This document shows positions 35,359-44,338 of a DNA stretch of 64,000 nucleotides, piece by piece; the stretch's first letter is position 1, and each line of letters opens with the position of its first letter. The DNA is taken from assembly GCF_036067295.1 (NCBI RefSeq), contig NZ_CP107954.1, positions 1,116,001 to 1,180,000 on the forward strand, given 5' to 3'. Both the position numbers and the translations under genes were made by a program. The stretch is from Kribbella sp. NBC_00382. GTDB lineage: Bacteria; Actinomycetota; Actinomycetes; Propionibacteriales; Kribbellaceae. Below the pieces are notes generated by a model that saw nothing but the letters and a program-made list of their open reading frames with translations, made no database searches and was not told the DNA's origin.

Positions 35359-36704
35359 CAGTGCCCCTCCAGATTCACGAGCAGTAGGCCGCCGGTGAGC
35401 GCGCCTTGGGTCAGGTTGACGACGCCACCCGCACCGGGCGGCGAGAAGCGGGTGAAGCCACCGGCCGGCACCCGGTCGAACTGGTACGTCGAGACGCAGT
35501 ACGAGACGTCCGCCTCGACCACCTCGCCCGACTCCGGCTTGAGGAACTGCATGGTCAGCGGATCCGCCTCGATCAGCTCCTGGATCAGATGCGGCCCCTC
35601 GGCCCCGTCGACGGCGGCCTGCCAGTCCTCCGGCGAGGTCAGCGGACCGATGAACACCCCGTGGCCGCCGTAGTCGTCGGTCGGCTTGAACACCAGCCGC
35701 TCGCGGTCGTCCAGCGTGCGTTGCCGCAGCTCGGGCCGGTACAGCCAGGTCCGCGGGATGTGTGCGCGGACGATCTCGGCATCTTCTTCCGGCAGTTCGC
35801 CGAGGTCGTCCCACAGCCAGGCGAAGATCGTCTTGTTGCTCAGCAACCAGACCGCGGACGGCAGGAACATCCGGAACGTGCCCGCCGCGTTCGCCGCCCT
35901 GAGAGCAGCCATCCCCGCGGTTCCCTCGTCGTACGTCGGCACGAACATCCGCCACACGGCATCGAGGATCCTGTCCCCCGCCAGCAGCCGGCCGTCCGCG
36001 TCCTGCTTGATCCACTCGAGCGGATAGACGATCAGGTCCACGCCCAACTCACGACCGCGATCGGCGAACGGCCGCAGCCGATTGATCATGTACTCCGCGT
36101 CGTCCGCGCGCGGGTAGCCACCACCGGCGGCGTAGACCATCCCGGTCGTCTTGCCCGGCCCGACATCCGCGCGGATCGCGTCGAACCGCCCGTCGATCGC
36201 CGACGACGGCGCTGCGGCACCCATCGCGGTGAACACCGGCTCGTCGCGATAGACCTCCATCCACCGCTTGATCACGCCGTCGGCGTCCAGTACCCCGCCC
36301 AGCGCGCTCTCGACGTTGCACTCGACCATCCGCGGCACCCCGCGCTCCAGCAGCAGGTCGGAGCGGATCGCATTGATCAGCCGCCCGGTCAACGGCTCAC
36401 TGTCGTCCAGCAACTGGATCCGGTCCTCCGAAACCCCCAGTACCTTGCGCAGCTCACCCGCCGTCCGCGCCCGCCGCCGGCACGCGTCCAGCACCAGCTG
36501 CGACACCCGCTGCGTGATCCGGTTCATCTCGGCGAACCCGGCATGGGTCGCGACCGGCGAGCGGAGCGGGATCCAGTTCTGGTTCTGCAGCGCGACGTCG
36601 TCGTAGACCTGCTGCCAGTACTTGTGGCCGTAGGCAAGGAACTTCTCGCGGACGTGCTCCGGCAGCACCGGCCAGAGCTCGGCGGCCGATGGTCGATTGG
36701 TCAC
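35358..36704 (-). CDS. ATP-grasp-like ligase 1
   Basis: A 448-residue protein, the most diverged of the three. It keeps VPRMVECNVESALGGVLD (pre-ATP-grasp Glu/Asn), VWLLSNKTIFAWLW, LVFKPTDDYGGHGVFIG and VVNLTQGALTGGLLLV. The segment after the ATP loop (SPEDWQAAVDGAEGPHLIQE) matches the other two in spacing. The GTG start overlaps the E1-beta stop (GTGA). Divergence from ligases 2 and 3 suggests that it uses a different acid or amine partner. Confidence 0.75.
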   Translation of the reverse strand: MTNRPSAAELWPVLPEHVREKFLAYGHKYWQQVYDDVALQNQNWIPLRSPVATHAGFAEMNRITQRVSQLVLDACRRRARTAGELRKVLGVSEDRIQLLDDSEPLTGRLINAIRSDLLLERGVPRMVECNVESALGGVLDADGVIKRWMEVYRDEPVFTAMGAAAPSSAIDGRFDAIRADVGPGKTTGMVYAAGGGYPRADDAEYMINRLRPFADRGRELGVDLIVYPLEWIKQDADGRLLAGDRILDAVWRMFVPTYDEGTAGMAALRAANAAGTFRMFLPSAVWLLSNKTIFAWLWDDLGELPEEDAEIVRAHIPRTWLYRPELRQRTLDDRERLVFKPTDDYGGHGVFIGPLTSPEDWQAAVDGAEGPHLIQELIEADPLTMQFLKPESGEVVEADVSYCVSTYQFDRVPAGGFTRFSPPGAGGVVNLTQGALTGGLLLVNLEGH

Positions 36705-37678
36705 TTCGCATTCCTCCCCAGTACGCCGCGGATGGCCGCGACCAAGTCGTCTCGTCCTGGCTGGACAGCCCGGTCCAGCGCCAGCGCGAACGGCAGTACA
36801 GCCCCATCGGGCCGGGTCACCCGCCGCGGCGGAGCGTCCAGTTCGAAGCGCTCAGCCGCGACCGCCAGTACTTCCGCCCCGAACCCGCTCGTCCGGTTGG
36901 AGTCGTCGATGACCACCAGCCGCCGGGTCCGGGCAACCGATGCGGCCAGCCCCTCGACATCCAGCGGATAGACAGTGCGCGGATCGAACACTTCGATCGA
37001 CGCCTCCCCCGCCAGCTCGTCGGCCACCGCGATCGCATCCTGCACAAGGTGGCCCAAGGCAACGACCGTGACGTCGGACCCCGCCCGTGCGACCCGCCCG
37101 ACACCGAGCGGTACCGGCGCCAGAGTCGAGAAGTCGACATCGTCGCGGAACCCCAGCGCTCCGGACGGCGCGAACACGACCACCGGGTCGTCATCCCGGA
37201 TTGCGGACAGCAACAACCCGTACGCGTCCGCCGGAGTCGCCGGTACAACCGTCTTCACCCCGACATGAGCGAACAAGCTGTAGGGATGATCGGAGTGCTG
37301 ACCGGCCCACCCGGTTCGCGAGCCTGACCCTGGTACGACGTACGTCACCGGCACCTTGCACTGCCCACCGGACATCAGCGACAGCTTGTGCGCCTGGTTC
37401 GCGATCTGCTCGAAGACGAGGAAGAGCAGCGACGGGATCTGGAACTCGATCACCGGCCGCATCCCCGCCAGCGCCGCCCCGGTCGCGAAATTGGTGAAGG
37501 CCTGCTCCGACAACGGAGTGTCGAGCACCCGTTCCGGACCGAACCGGCCGAACAAGCCGGCGGTCAGGTTCGAGGCCGCGACCCGGACGTCCTCACCGAG
37601 CACGAACACGCGCTCATCGGCCTCGAGTTCGTCGCCCAACGCACGGTTGAGAGCCTTCAGGTAGGACAGTTTGGGCAT
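36701..37678 (-). CDS. 2-oxoacid dehydrogenase E1 beta subunit-like
   Basis: A 325-residue transketolase-like pyrimidine-domain protein. It begins MPKLSYLKALNRALGDELE and has the beta-subunit signatures VLGEDVRV, DTPLSEQAFTNFATGAAL (with the conserved Glu for TPP) and the C-terminal domain VEVFDPRTVYPLD-like region (IEVFDPRTVYPLD). It pairs with the alpha subunit (TGATG). No lipoyl E2 or E3 gene is nearby, so it probably works in a specialised decarboxylation or ligation rather than as a standard complex. Confidence 0.88.
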   Translation of the reverse strand: MPKLSYLKALNRALGDELEADERVFVLGEDVRVAASNLTAGLFGRFGPERVLDTPLSEQAFTNFATGAALAGMRPVIEFQIPSLLFLVFEQIANQAHKLSLMSGGQCKVPVTYVVPGSGSRTGWAGQHSDHPYSLFAHVGVKTVVPATPADAYGLLLSAIRDDDPVVVFAPSGALGFRDDVDFSTLAPVPLGVGRVARAGSDVTVVALGHLVQDAIAVADELAGEASIEVFDPRTVYPLDVEGLAASVARTRRLVVIDDSNRTSGFGAEVLAVAAERFELDAPPRRVTRPDGAVLPFALALDRAVQPGRDDLVAAIRGVLGRNAK

Positions 37679-38628
37679 CAGCTGAACACCTCCGGCGATG
37701 CGTAGAGATACTGCAGAGCCGCATCCGGGTCGGGGTGAGCGCTGCCGAGCGCGATTCCGGCCGCCGCGTCGAGCAGCGCCTCGATCTCGGTATCGACGGC
37801 CGCCCGGTCGTCCAAGGACAGGCGGGCGCCCTGGATCTCCACCGGATCCCGCGACCACCCGGCAGCGAGTTCCTCATTGGACCGATAGTTGAGCCGCGCC
37901 CGATGCTCGAACGTATGGTGCGCATCGAACCGGTACGTCGTGCACTCGAGGAAGGTCGGTCCCTTGCCGGCCCGCGCCCGCTCGACGGCAGCTGTCGTTG
38001 CCGCCAGCACCTTCTCCGGATCCTGCCCGTCGATCGTGAAGGCGGGCATGCCGAACGCCTTCGCCCGGCCGGTGATGCTGCCCGCGACCGCGGAGTCCAC
38101 CGGCATCGTGGTGGCATAGCCGTTGTTCTCGCAGACGAACAGCACCGGTACGTTCCACAGCGCCGCCAGGTTGAATGCCTCTAGCAACATTCCCTCGTTG
38201 ACCGCGCCGTCACCGAAGAAGGTGGCCGCCACCGTCGACTTGCCCAGCCTGCGTTGCGCCCAGGCCGCGCCGGTGGCGATCGACCCGGCCGCACCCACGA
38301 TGGCGTTCGCCCCCAGGATGCCGAGGCTGAAGTCAGCCGCGTGCATCGAGCCGCCGCGGCCCTTGTTGAGCCCCGACTCCCGGCCCATCAGCTCGGCGAA
38401 CATCCGGGCCGGGTTCACCCCCTTCGCCAGCACGTGCCCGTGCCCGCGATGCGTGCTGGTGATCAGGTCGTCCGCACGCAACGCGGCGCACACCCCGGCC
38501 GCGATCGCCTCCTGACCGACGTACGGGTGAATGCCGCCGACGATCTCGCCGGACCGGACGAACTCGATCGCGCGCTCCTCGAAGCGGCGGATCAGCCGCA
38601 CGGTCCGGTAGAGATCGATGGAGGTCAT
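37678..38628 (-). CDS. 2-oxoacid dehydrogenase E1 alpha subunit-like
   Basis: A 316-residue TPP-binding subunit. It has STHRGHGHVLAKG, GRGGSMHAAD, and the TPP/Mg motif GDGAVNEG (139-146) to ENN (167-169). This is the length and pattern of acetoin or pyruvate dehydrogenase E1 alpha. TPP-dependent decarboxylation of a 2-oxoacid is the known family chemistry. In this cluster possible substrates are 4-hydroxyphenylpyruvate or 4-hydroxybenzoylformate (inference). In pristinamycin-type phenylglycine biosynthesis an E1-like pair (PglB/PglC) also serves an arylglycine route. Confidence 0.88.
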   Translation of the reverse strand: MTSIDLYRTVRLIRRFEERAIEFVRSGEIVGGIHPYVGQEAIAAGVCAALRADDLITSTHRGHGHVLAKGVNPARMFAELMGRESGLNKGRGGSMHAADFSLGILGANAIVGAAGSIATGAAWAQRRLGKSTVAATFFGDGAVNEGMLLEAFNLAALWNVPVLFVCENNGYATTMPVDSAVAGSITGRAKAFGMPAFTIDGQDPEKVLAATTAAVERARAGKGPTFLECTTYRFDAHHTFEHRARLNYRSNEELAAGWSRDPVEIQGARLSLDDRAAVDTEIEALLDAAAGIALGSAHPDPDAALQYLYASPEVFS

Positions 38629-38632
38629 TGAG

Positions 38633-39433
38633 TCAGCCCTTGATCGCGGCCAGGATGGCGTCCCAGAGGCGGGCGCGGGCGGCGAGCGCGGTGTTGATGG
38701 TGTCGGCGCAGGCGTCCCACTTCTCCTGGTCGTCGCCGCACAGGTCGGCGACCATCTGCATCGCCATCGGGGTGTGGAACTCACCGTCCACCTCGATGTG
38801 CCGCTCCAGGTAGTCGACGAAGGTGTTGAGCTTCTTCGACCGTTCGTTCACCGCGACCACCTGGGTGAACATGTCCGGGATCAGGTCCTCCCGGCCGAAC
38901 GCGAACGCGGCCGCCTGGCAGTGCACCGGCGCGCTCTCGATGATGGTCCAGGTGGTACCGGCGAAGTCGATCGACGCCTGCGGTACGCCGGCCGCCGCGA
39001 GCGACTCGACCACCGGGGCGCCGTCGCGGAGCAGCGCGATCAGCTTGTCGATCGAGCTGGTGTCCGCGCCGGCCTCGTGCATGCCGTCGACGTACAGCTC
39101 GAAGTGGCTGATGAAGGCCGGCCGGCCGTCGTCGCCGCCCAGCTCGTCGCTCTCCTCGACCATCACGATGTCGTTGATCAGCCGGCGGCTGCTGCGGTGC
39201 TCGGTCGGGATCCACGGCACCGTGACGCAGGTGAGCTCGCGCTGCAGCGACTTCAGCAGCGACATGAAGTCCCAGACGGCGAAGACGTGGTGCTCCATGA
39301 AGGTGACCAGCGACTCGTGCGTGTCCAGGTTGGCGTAGAGCGGGTGCTGGACGACCTTGTCGCGGGCCTCGGAGACGGCCTTCTCCAGCTGCTCGATGCC
39401 GGGGTGGGTCTGACCCCAGTCGTAACGTGACAT
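38633..39433 (-). CDS. DUF3050 protein (heme-oxygenase-like diiron oxidase candidate)
   Basis: A 266-residue all-helical protein. [20 protein letters not shown], the [16 protein letters not shown] helix, [18 protein letters not shown] and [15 protein letters not shown] are the DUF3050 hallmarks. The spaced His/Glu residues on these helices could form a dinuclear iron site, as in heme-oxygenase-like oxidases (HDOs) of natural-product pathways. The reaction is unknown; HDOs perform N-oxygenation, C-C cleavage or desaturation. ATG has AAGGA just upstream. It is 15 bp after the PhyH gene and 4 bp before E1 alpha. Confidence 0.8.
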   Translation of the reverse strand: MSRYDWGQTHPGIEQLEKAVSEARDKVVQHPLYANLDTHESLVTFMEHHVFAVWDFMSLLKSLQRELTCVTVPWIPTEHRSSRRLINDIVMVEESDELGGDDGRPAFISHFELYVDGMHEAGADTSSIDKLIALLRDGAPVVESLAAAGVPQASIDFAGTTWTIIESAPVHCQAAAFAFGREDLIPDMFTQVVAVNERSKKLNTFVDYLERHIEVDGEFHTPMAMQMVADLCGDDQEKWDACADTINTALAARARLWDAILAAIKG

Positions 39434-39448
39434 GTCCTTCTCCTTGGT

Positions 39449-40390
39449 TTAGCGGTCGGCCCAGAGCGTCGGGCAGAAGTCCGGGTCGGCGTAGTCGGGC
39501 TTGCCGTCCGGGGTCCGGCGGACCAGCGCGTCGTGGTTGTACGCCGCGAGGGTGCCGTCGGAGAGCGGGAACTCCCGGTAGGAGTTGCCGCCGTCCTGCA
39601 GGTGCAGCGAGATCGCCCGGCGCGGGCGGTCGCTGACGTTCGCACCGCTGCCGTGGTACGTCCGGCAGTGGTGGAAGTTCATGTGGCCGCGCGGAATGGT
39701 GATCGGCAGCTTGGCCACCTCGACCCCGTTGTACTGCGCGTTGTCGATCAGCATCTGGTCGAGCTGGGACTTGTCCCGGTCGGCGAAGTGGCGCACGACG
39801 GTGTCGTCGCTGCCGATCTCCTTCCACCGGTGGCTGCCGTCGACCATCGTGATCGTGCCCATCTCGGGCGGGCAGTCGTGGAACGGGATGAACGCGGTCA
39901 GCATCCGGTCCGAGGACGACGACGACCAGTAGTGCTTGTCGAAGTGCCAGGGCACGATGTTCGACGGCTCACCCTTGATCGGCGGCTTGTAGATCAGGGT
40001 GGACTGGAAGATCCGGATCTCGTCGACCTGCGCGAGCCTGGCCGCGACCGCGCCGATCAACGGTTTGGTCAGGATCTTCGCCAGCCCGTCATGCTCGTAG
40101 TGCACGTAGTCGTTGTGCCGCTGGACGTCACCCTTGGACGGATCCCAGTACGCGAGCTTCGGCGGCGCGACGGGGAGATTGCGGTCGCGTTCGCCGGCGT
40201 AGTACCGCTCGCTGGAGTCGACCAGCTCGTCGGTCTCGTCGTCGGTGAGCAGCTTCTTGGACAGGTACCAGCCGTGTTCCTGGTAGAAGGCCACATCCTC
40301 GTCGGATGGGAGCAGGTCGATCTCTTCTGCTGACAAGGTGAACTCGAGCGACCGGGGCGGTGGGGTGGGCGAGGAATTCAACACAGTCAT
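39449..40390 (-). CDS. phytanoyl-CoA dioxygenase family Fe(II)/2-oxoglutarate oxygenase
   Basis: A 313-residue PhyH-type oxygenase. The iron-binding HxD is in VPWHFDKHYW, the distal His in CRTYHGSGANVSDRPRRAIS, with Arg for 2-oxoglutarate in the same segment. Typical members hydroxylate small molecules or carrier-bound acyl chains. The ATG overlaps the hmaS stop (ATGA). With the P450 and the DUF3050 protein it gives the cluster three different oxidative tailoring enzymes. Confidence 0.87.
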   Translation of the reverse strand: MTVLNSSPTPPPRSLEFTLSAEEIDLLPSDEDVAFYQEHGWYLSKKLLTDDETDELVDSSERYYAGERDRNLPVAPPKLAYWDPSKGDVQRHNDYVHYEHDGLAKILTKPLIGAVAARLAQVDEIRIFQSTLIYKPPIKGEPSNIVPWHFDKHYWSSSSSDRMLTAFIPFHDCPPEMGTITMVDGSHRWKEIGSDDTVVRHFADRDKSQLDQMLIDNAQYNGVEVAKLPITIPRGHMNFHHCRTYHGSGANVSDRPRRAISLHLQDGGNSYREFPLSDGTLAAYNHDALVRRTPDGKPDYADPDFCPTLWADR

Positions 40391-41460
40391 ACCTCGACCC
40401 CCTGCAGCTCGCGCTCCTTCGCTTCGTACAGCGCCTTGATGTTGCCGCTGCCGAACGTCATCGCGCCGCGCCGCTCGATGATCTCCAGGAACAAGGTCCG
40501 CCGGACGTGCATCGACTCGGTGAAGATCTGCAGCAGCTGACCCCAGTGGTCCTTGTCCACCAGGATGCCGAGCTCTTCCAGTTCCGCGATCGGCGTCTCG
40601 ACCTCACCGACCCGCTCCGGCAGCGCCTTGTAGTACGCCGACGGCGAGGCGAGGAAGTTGACCCCGCGCTCCTTCAGCGTGCCGACCGCCTCGACGATGT
40701 CGCTGGTCCGCAAGGCGATGTGCTGCACACCGGCACCCGCGTGCCAGGTGAGGAAGTCGTTGATCTGCCCCGGCCGGCGGTTCGGGTCGGGCTCGATCAG
40801 CGTGAACGTCACGTGCTTCGACGGGCTCTGGACGACGGTCGACTCCATCCCCTGACCGGCCACCTCGATGTACTCGTCGAAGATCGGCAGGAAGCCGAAG
40901 ACGTTCTCGTAGAACTCGACGGTCGGCTTCAGCTGGCCCGACGGCACACAGATCGCCAGGTGGTCGATCTCGCTGAACAGCTTCTCGTCCGGGCCCTTCG
41001 ACGGCTCGGTGATCGTGAACGCGCCCGGCAGGAACTCCCGCCGCGGACCGTGCCGCTCGACCAGCCGGTGGATCACGTCGCCGAAGCCGGCCACCTCCGC
41101 GATCACCACGGTGGTCTCGTGCTCGTCGGAGTACGTCACCGGCTCTTTGACGGAAGCGGCGCCACGGCCGAGCAGCTCGGTGTAGGCGACCGAGGCGTTG
41201 TCCACCTCGATGCCCACCACGGCGACACCGTCACCGTGCCGCTGGACGTACTCGGCGGCGGGGTGGTCGGCGGCCAGCCCCGAGGTCAACACGATCTGTA
41301 CGGCGCTCTCCCGCAGCAGCAGCGAGCGCTGGTCGGTCAACCCGGTCTCCGGGCCGCCCTGGCCGTGCACCTGCAAGCCGAACGCGTGCGTCAGGTAGAA
41401 CGCCGCCTGCTTGGCGTCGCCCACGTACATCTCCACGTGGTCGATCCCGTAGATCTCCAT
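40387..41460 (-). CDS. hmaS: 4-hydroxymandelate synthase HmaS
   Basis: A 357-residue two-domain vicinal-oxygen-chelate enzyme. Iron ligands are His167 (IDHLAI), His247 (GVQHIAL) and Glu327 (FLEIIER). HPPD and HmaS share these; the distinguishing position is in the C-terminal motif, where HPPD has GNFKALFE and HmaS has NIKALYE. Here it is GSGNIKALYE (Ile341). The Phe-to-Ile change in HPPD is known to shift product to hydroxymandelate. The ESTVVQSPSKHVTFTLIEPD strand also resembles HmaS. It converts 4-hydroxyphenylpyruvate to 4-hydroxymandelate, feeding Hmo and HpgT. ATG shares a base with the KS stop; GTG one codon earlier is possible. Confidence 0.9.
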   Translation of the reverse strand: MEIYGIDHVEMYVGDAKQAAFYLTHAFGLQVHGQGGPETGLTDQRSLLLRESAVQIVLTSGLAADHPAAEYVQRHGDGVAVVGIEVDNASVAYTELLGRGAASVKEPVTYSDEHETTVVIAEVAGFGDVIHRLVERHGPRREFLPGAFTITEPSKGPDEKLFSEIDHLAICVPSGQLKPTVEFYENVFGFLPIFDEYIEVAGQGMESTVVQSPSKHVTFTLIEPDPNRRPGQINDFLTWHAGAGVQHIALRTSDIVEAVGTLKERGVNFLASPSAYYKALPERVGEVETPIAELEELGILVDKDHWGQLLQIFTESMHVRRTLFLEIIERRGAMTFGSGNIKALYEAKERELQGVEV

Positions 41461-42728
41461 CACAGTCCTCTCACCCTGTCTTCCCCTCTCACTTCTTTTG
41501 TGCTCGGAGGTCCGAACAGCAGGCTGACGTTCTGGCCGCCGAACCCGAACGAGTTCGACAGCGCGTACTCCGGACGCGCCTCGCGCGGCTCCTTGCGCAC
41601 GTGATCCAGCGGACAGGCCGGATCGGGGTCGTCGAGGTTGTACGTCGGTGGCACCAGCCCGGTGCTGACCGCCATCGCACTGGCGGCCGCCTCGACGACT
41701 CCGGACGTGCCGAGCATGTGCCCGGTGAGCGCCTTGGTGGAGCTCACCGCTGGACCGGATCCCTTGAAAGCAAGGCCGATCGCCGTCGATTCGGCGACGT
41801 CACCGAGCTTCGTGCTGGTGCCGTGTGCGTTGACGTAGCCGACCTGCTCCGGGCTGATGTTGCCGCTGGCAAACGCCAGTCGCATGCACGCGGCTGCTCC
41901 TTGACCGTCGGGGCGCGGCGCTGTCGGGTGGTGGGCATCGGCGTTGACGCCGTAGCCCGCGACATCGGCGTACCCTCGCGCGCCGCGCCTGTCGGCGTGC
42001 TCGGCACTCTCGAGGACGAGCAGCGCAGCGCCTTCCGACAGTACGAACCCGTTCCTGCGCAGGTCGAACGGGCGACTGGCCTCAGTCGGGTCGTCCCAAC
42101 CGCGGGCCAGTGCGCGGGCGTTGGCGAACGTCTCGGCGAACGTCGGGAACAGCGGCGCCTCGCTGGCCCCGCAGATCACCACATCCAGCTCACCGCTGCG
42201 GATCAACCGGACTCCGTCCGCGATCGCCTGCGCGCCGGAGGCACACGCCGTACCGACTGAAGAGGTGTAGCCGCGGATGCCGAACCGGATCGCCACCCGG
42301 GCGGCAGGCATGTTCGGCAGGATCCCGGTGAGCAGGTACGGACTGACCGCCGCGCGTCCACGCTCGGCCCTGGCCAGTACCTGCTTCTCCAGCGTCGCCA
42401 TCCCGCCGACGCCGCCGATGATCACGCCGATCCGCTCAGCTGCAACGTTCTCGCCGACCACGAGCCCCGCATCGGCCAACGCCTCCTCGGCGGTCAGCTG
42501 CGCAAGGATGACCGTCCGGTCCATCACCTTGCCGTCGGGACCGCTCGCGATCGTCCCGGCGTCGAACTCCGGCAGAAACCCCGCCAGCTCCACCGAGTTC
42601 GCCACCGGGTGATCCACCGGCGGCCGGCTGATCCCCGACCGCCCATGCAACAAGGCCCCGAACACGTCGTCGACGCCCCGCCCAACCGGCGTCATCAGCC
42701 CCATGCCGGTGATCGTCACGGCGGTCAT
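41460..42728 (-). CDS. beta-ketoacyl synthase (FabF-type KS), complete active site
   Basis: A 422-residue ketosynthase with the full Cys-His-His set: Cys162 (VGTACASGAQ), His302 (VNAHGTSTKLGD) and His337 (STKALTGHMLG). The C-terminus SNSFGFGGQNVSLLF is typical of FabF/type II KS proteins. As it is the only cluster KS with a canonical triad, it is probably the condensing subunit, extending a carrier-bound starter with malonyl-ACP. ATG overlaps the AMP-ligase stop (ATGA). The genome's own FabF would be expected beside fabD/acpP, which are absent here. Confidence 0.92.
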   Translation of the reverse strand: MTAVTITGMGLMTPVGRGVDDVFGALLHGRSGISRPPVDHPVANSVELAGFLPEFDAGTIASGPDGKVMDRTVILAQLTAEEALADAGLVVGENVAAERIGVIIGGVGGMATLEKQVLARAERGRAAVSPYLLTGILPNMPAARVAIRFGIRGYTSSVGTACASGAQAIADGVRLIRSGELDVVICGASEAPLFPTFAETFANARALARGWDDPTEASRPFDLRRNGFVLSEGAALLVLESAEHADRRGARGYADVAGYGVNADAHHPTAPRPDGQGAAACMRLAFASGNISPEQVGYVNAHGTSTKLGDVAESTAIGLAFKGSGPAVSSTKALTGHMLGTSGVVEAAASAMAVSTGLVPPTYNLDDPDPACPLDHVRKEPREARPEYALSNSFGFGGQNVSLLFGPPSTKEVRGEDRVRGL

Positions 42729-44338
42729 CGGCCGGCCCCCACAACACTCTGCTCCGCTAGGCGTTCGGTGCGAAGGGCAACCTTGCGGACCTTGCCGGTC
42801 ACCGTCACCGGTACCTCGTCCTCGCCCACCACGTGGATCCGGCGGATCGTGCCGGCCACCTCTTCACCCACCGCGGCGAGGATCCGCTCGTCCCGTTCCC
42901 TGATCGGATCGGCATCGGCCGGGACCTCGAGCAGTACGTCGGTGAGGAACTGGCCGTTCTCCTGGACGATGATCACCGTGCAGTCCTGCACCTCGGGTAG
43001 CGCAGCGAGGATGCGCTCCTCGGACATCGAGGTGTAGAGCTGCGGGCCCTCGAAGCCCGCGACCGCATCAGGCACCCGGTCGAGGTGGAAGTAGTGGCCG
43101 GCCTCGTCGCGATAGACCAGATCACCCGTCAGGAACCAGCCGTTGAGCCGGAACTTGTAGGTGTTGACCGAGTCGTTCCAGTACCCCGGCGAGACCGTCG
43201 GCGACCGGAACCCGAGCAGCCCGACCTTGCCCGGCGGCAGCTCCTCACCGGCCGCGTCGAGCACCGTCGCCGAGGCAAACTGATAGGGCTTGCCGATGCA
43301 GCGGCCGTAGTGGTCGGAGTCGACCGTGTGGGTGATGTGGAACCCGTTGTGCCCCATCTCGCTCGACCCGAGACCGTCGACGAAGTGCGAGCCGCGGACC
43401 GTCACCCGCCCTTCCCGGGTCACCGTCTCACGGGTGCCGACGGCAACCAGTTTGCGGATGTGCGGCTCATGCGCGCAGTCTCCGGTGTTGAACCACATCC
43501 GCACCGAGTCGAGATCATGTGCGCCCAGGTCCTCCCGAGCCAGCCCGGCCCAGGTGACAGCGAATCCGTACACCCCGCGCGGCTTCCAGCGCTCGATCTG
43601 CGCCAGCACCGTCGACGCGTCCTGGGTCGACAGCAGCAGCATCTCGGCCCGGTTGCCGAGCACCTGGTTGACCATCAGGATCGTCGCGGTGTGCGGGATC
43701 GGCAGCGCGTTGAGGATGCGATCGGTCCCCTGCGACTGCGGCATCGTGAGCAGGTGCTTCAACGCGGCGTACAAGGTCTTGTGGGTATGCAGCACAGCCT
43801 TCGGCACTCCGGTCGTACCGGACGTGTGGGTGATCACGATCGGGTCGTCCTGGTGATGCCGGTACTGCGCCGGCGCCAGCGCCGGATCCCCGGTACCCAG
43901 GTCGCGCGGAGCCCCCAGGATCGGTGCCTCCTGCAACAACCCGCTGTGCGCCTCGTCCACCAGCACCCCGGTCACCCGCAAGCGCCGGATGTACTCCTCC
44001 GCGATCGACGGCGCCATCTTCCCGTTCAGCAACGCGGGAATCGCCCCGATCCGGGTCAGCGCGAGGAAGCTCAGCACGATGTCGGCGGCCTCGGTCGCCC
44101 AGATCGCCACCACGTCCCGTCGCCCGATCCCCCGCTCGTGCAACCACGCAGTACGCACCTGGACGCGCTCGTCGAGCTCACCGAGCGTCAGCGGATGCTC
44201 AGCCGGGAAGTCGTCGACAGCCGTGTCGAACGTCAGCCCCGGCCCATTCAGGTCGGCGCCGTGCGCGATCACGGTCGCCAGCACATTGCCCGCACCGATC
44301 GCCGGATCGGCTGCCAGTTGAGCTCTCAGACTCTTCAT
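42725..44338 (-). CDS. free-standing AMP-dependent ligase 2
   Basis: A 537-residue ANL enzyme. A3 is HTSGTTGVPK (about residue 170), A5 DGLGSSEMG, A7 FLTGDLV and the A10 lysine lies in VTVTGKVRKVALR. The A8 region (RVPDAVAGFEG) is atypical, lacking the usual R-x-K-D/E sequence. It is flanked by KS genes and close to two ACPs, so loading an aryl or aliphatic acid on one of the ACPs is the likely job. Substrate not predictable. Confidence 0.88.
   Translation of the reverse strand: MKSLRAQLAADPAIGAGNVLATVIAHGADLNGPGLTFDTAVDDFPAEHPLTLGELDERVQVRTAWLHERGIGRRDVVAIWATEAADIVLSFLALTRIGAIPALLNGKMAPSIAEEYIRRLRVTGVLVDEAHSGLLQEAPILGAPRDLGTGDPALAPAQYRHHQDDPIVITHTSGTTGVPKAVLHTHKTLYAALKHLLTMPQSQGTDRILNALPIPHTATILMVNQVLGNRAEMLLLSTQDASTVLAQIERWKPRGVYGFAVTWAGLAREDLGAHDLDSVRMWFNTGDCAHEPHIRKLVAVGTRETVTREGRVTVRGSHFVDGLGSSEMGHNGFHITHTVDSDHYGRCIGKPYQFASATVLDAAGEELPPGKVGLLGFRSPTVSPGYWNDSVNTYKFRLNGWFLTGDLVYRDEAGHYFHLDRVPDAVAGFEGPQLYTSMSEERILAALPEVQDCTVIIVQENGQFLTDVLLEVPADADPIRERDERILAAVGEEVAGTIRRIHVVGEDEVPVTVTGKVRKVALRTERLAEQSVVGAGR

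Noticed and set aside
40387..41460. 4-hydroxyphenylpyruvate dioxygenase (tyrosine degradation)
   Set aside because: Metal ligands are common to both enzymes, but the C-terminal Ile341 motif and the context with ACP/KS, Hmo and HpgT fit 4-hydroxymandelate synthase better. No homogentisate pathway genes are adjacent.
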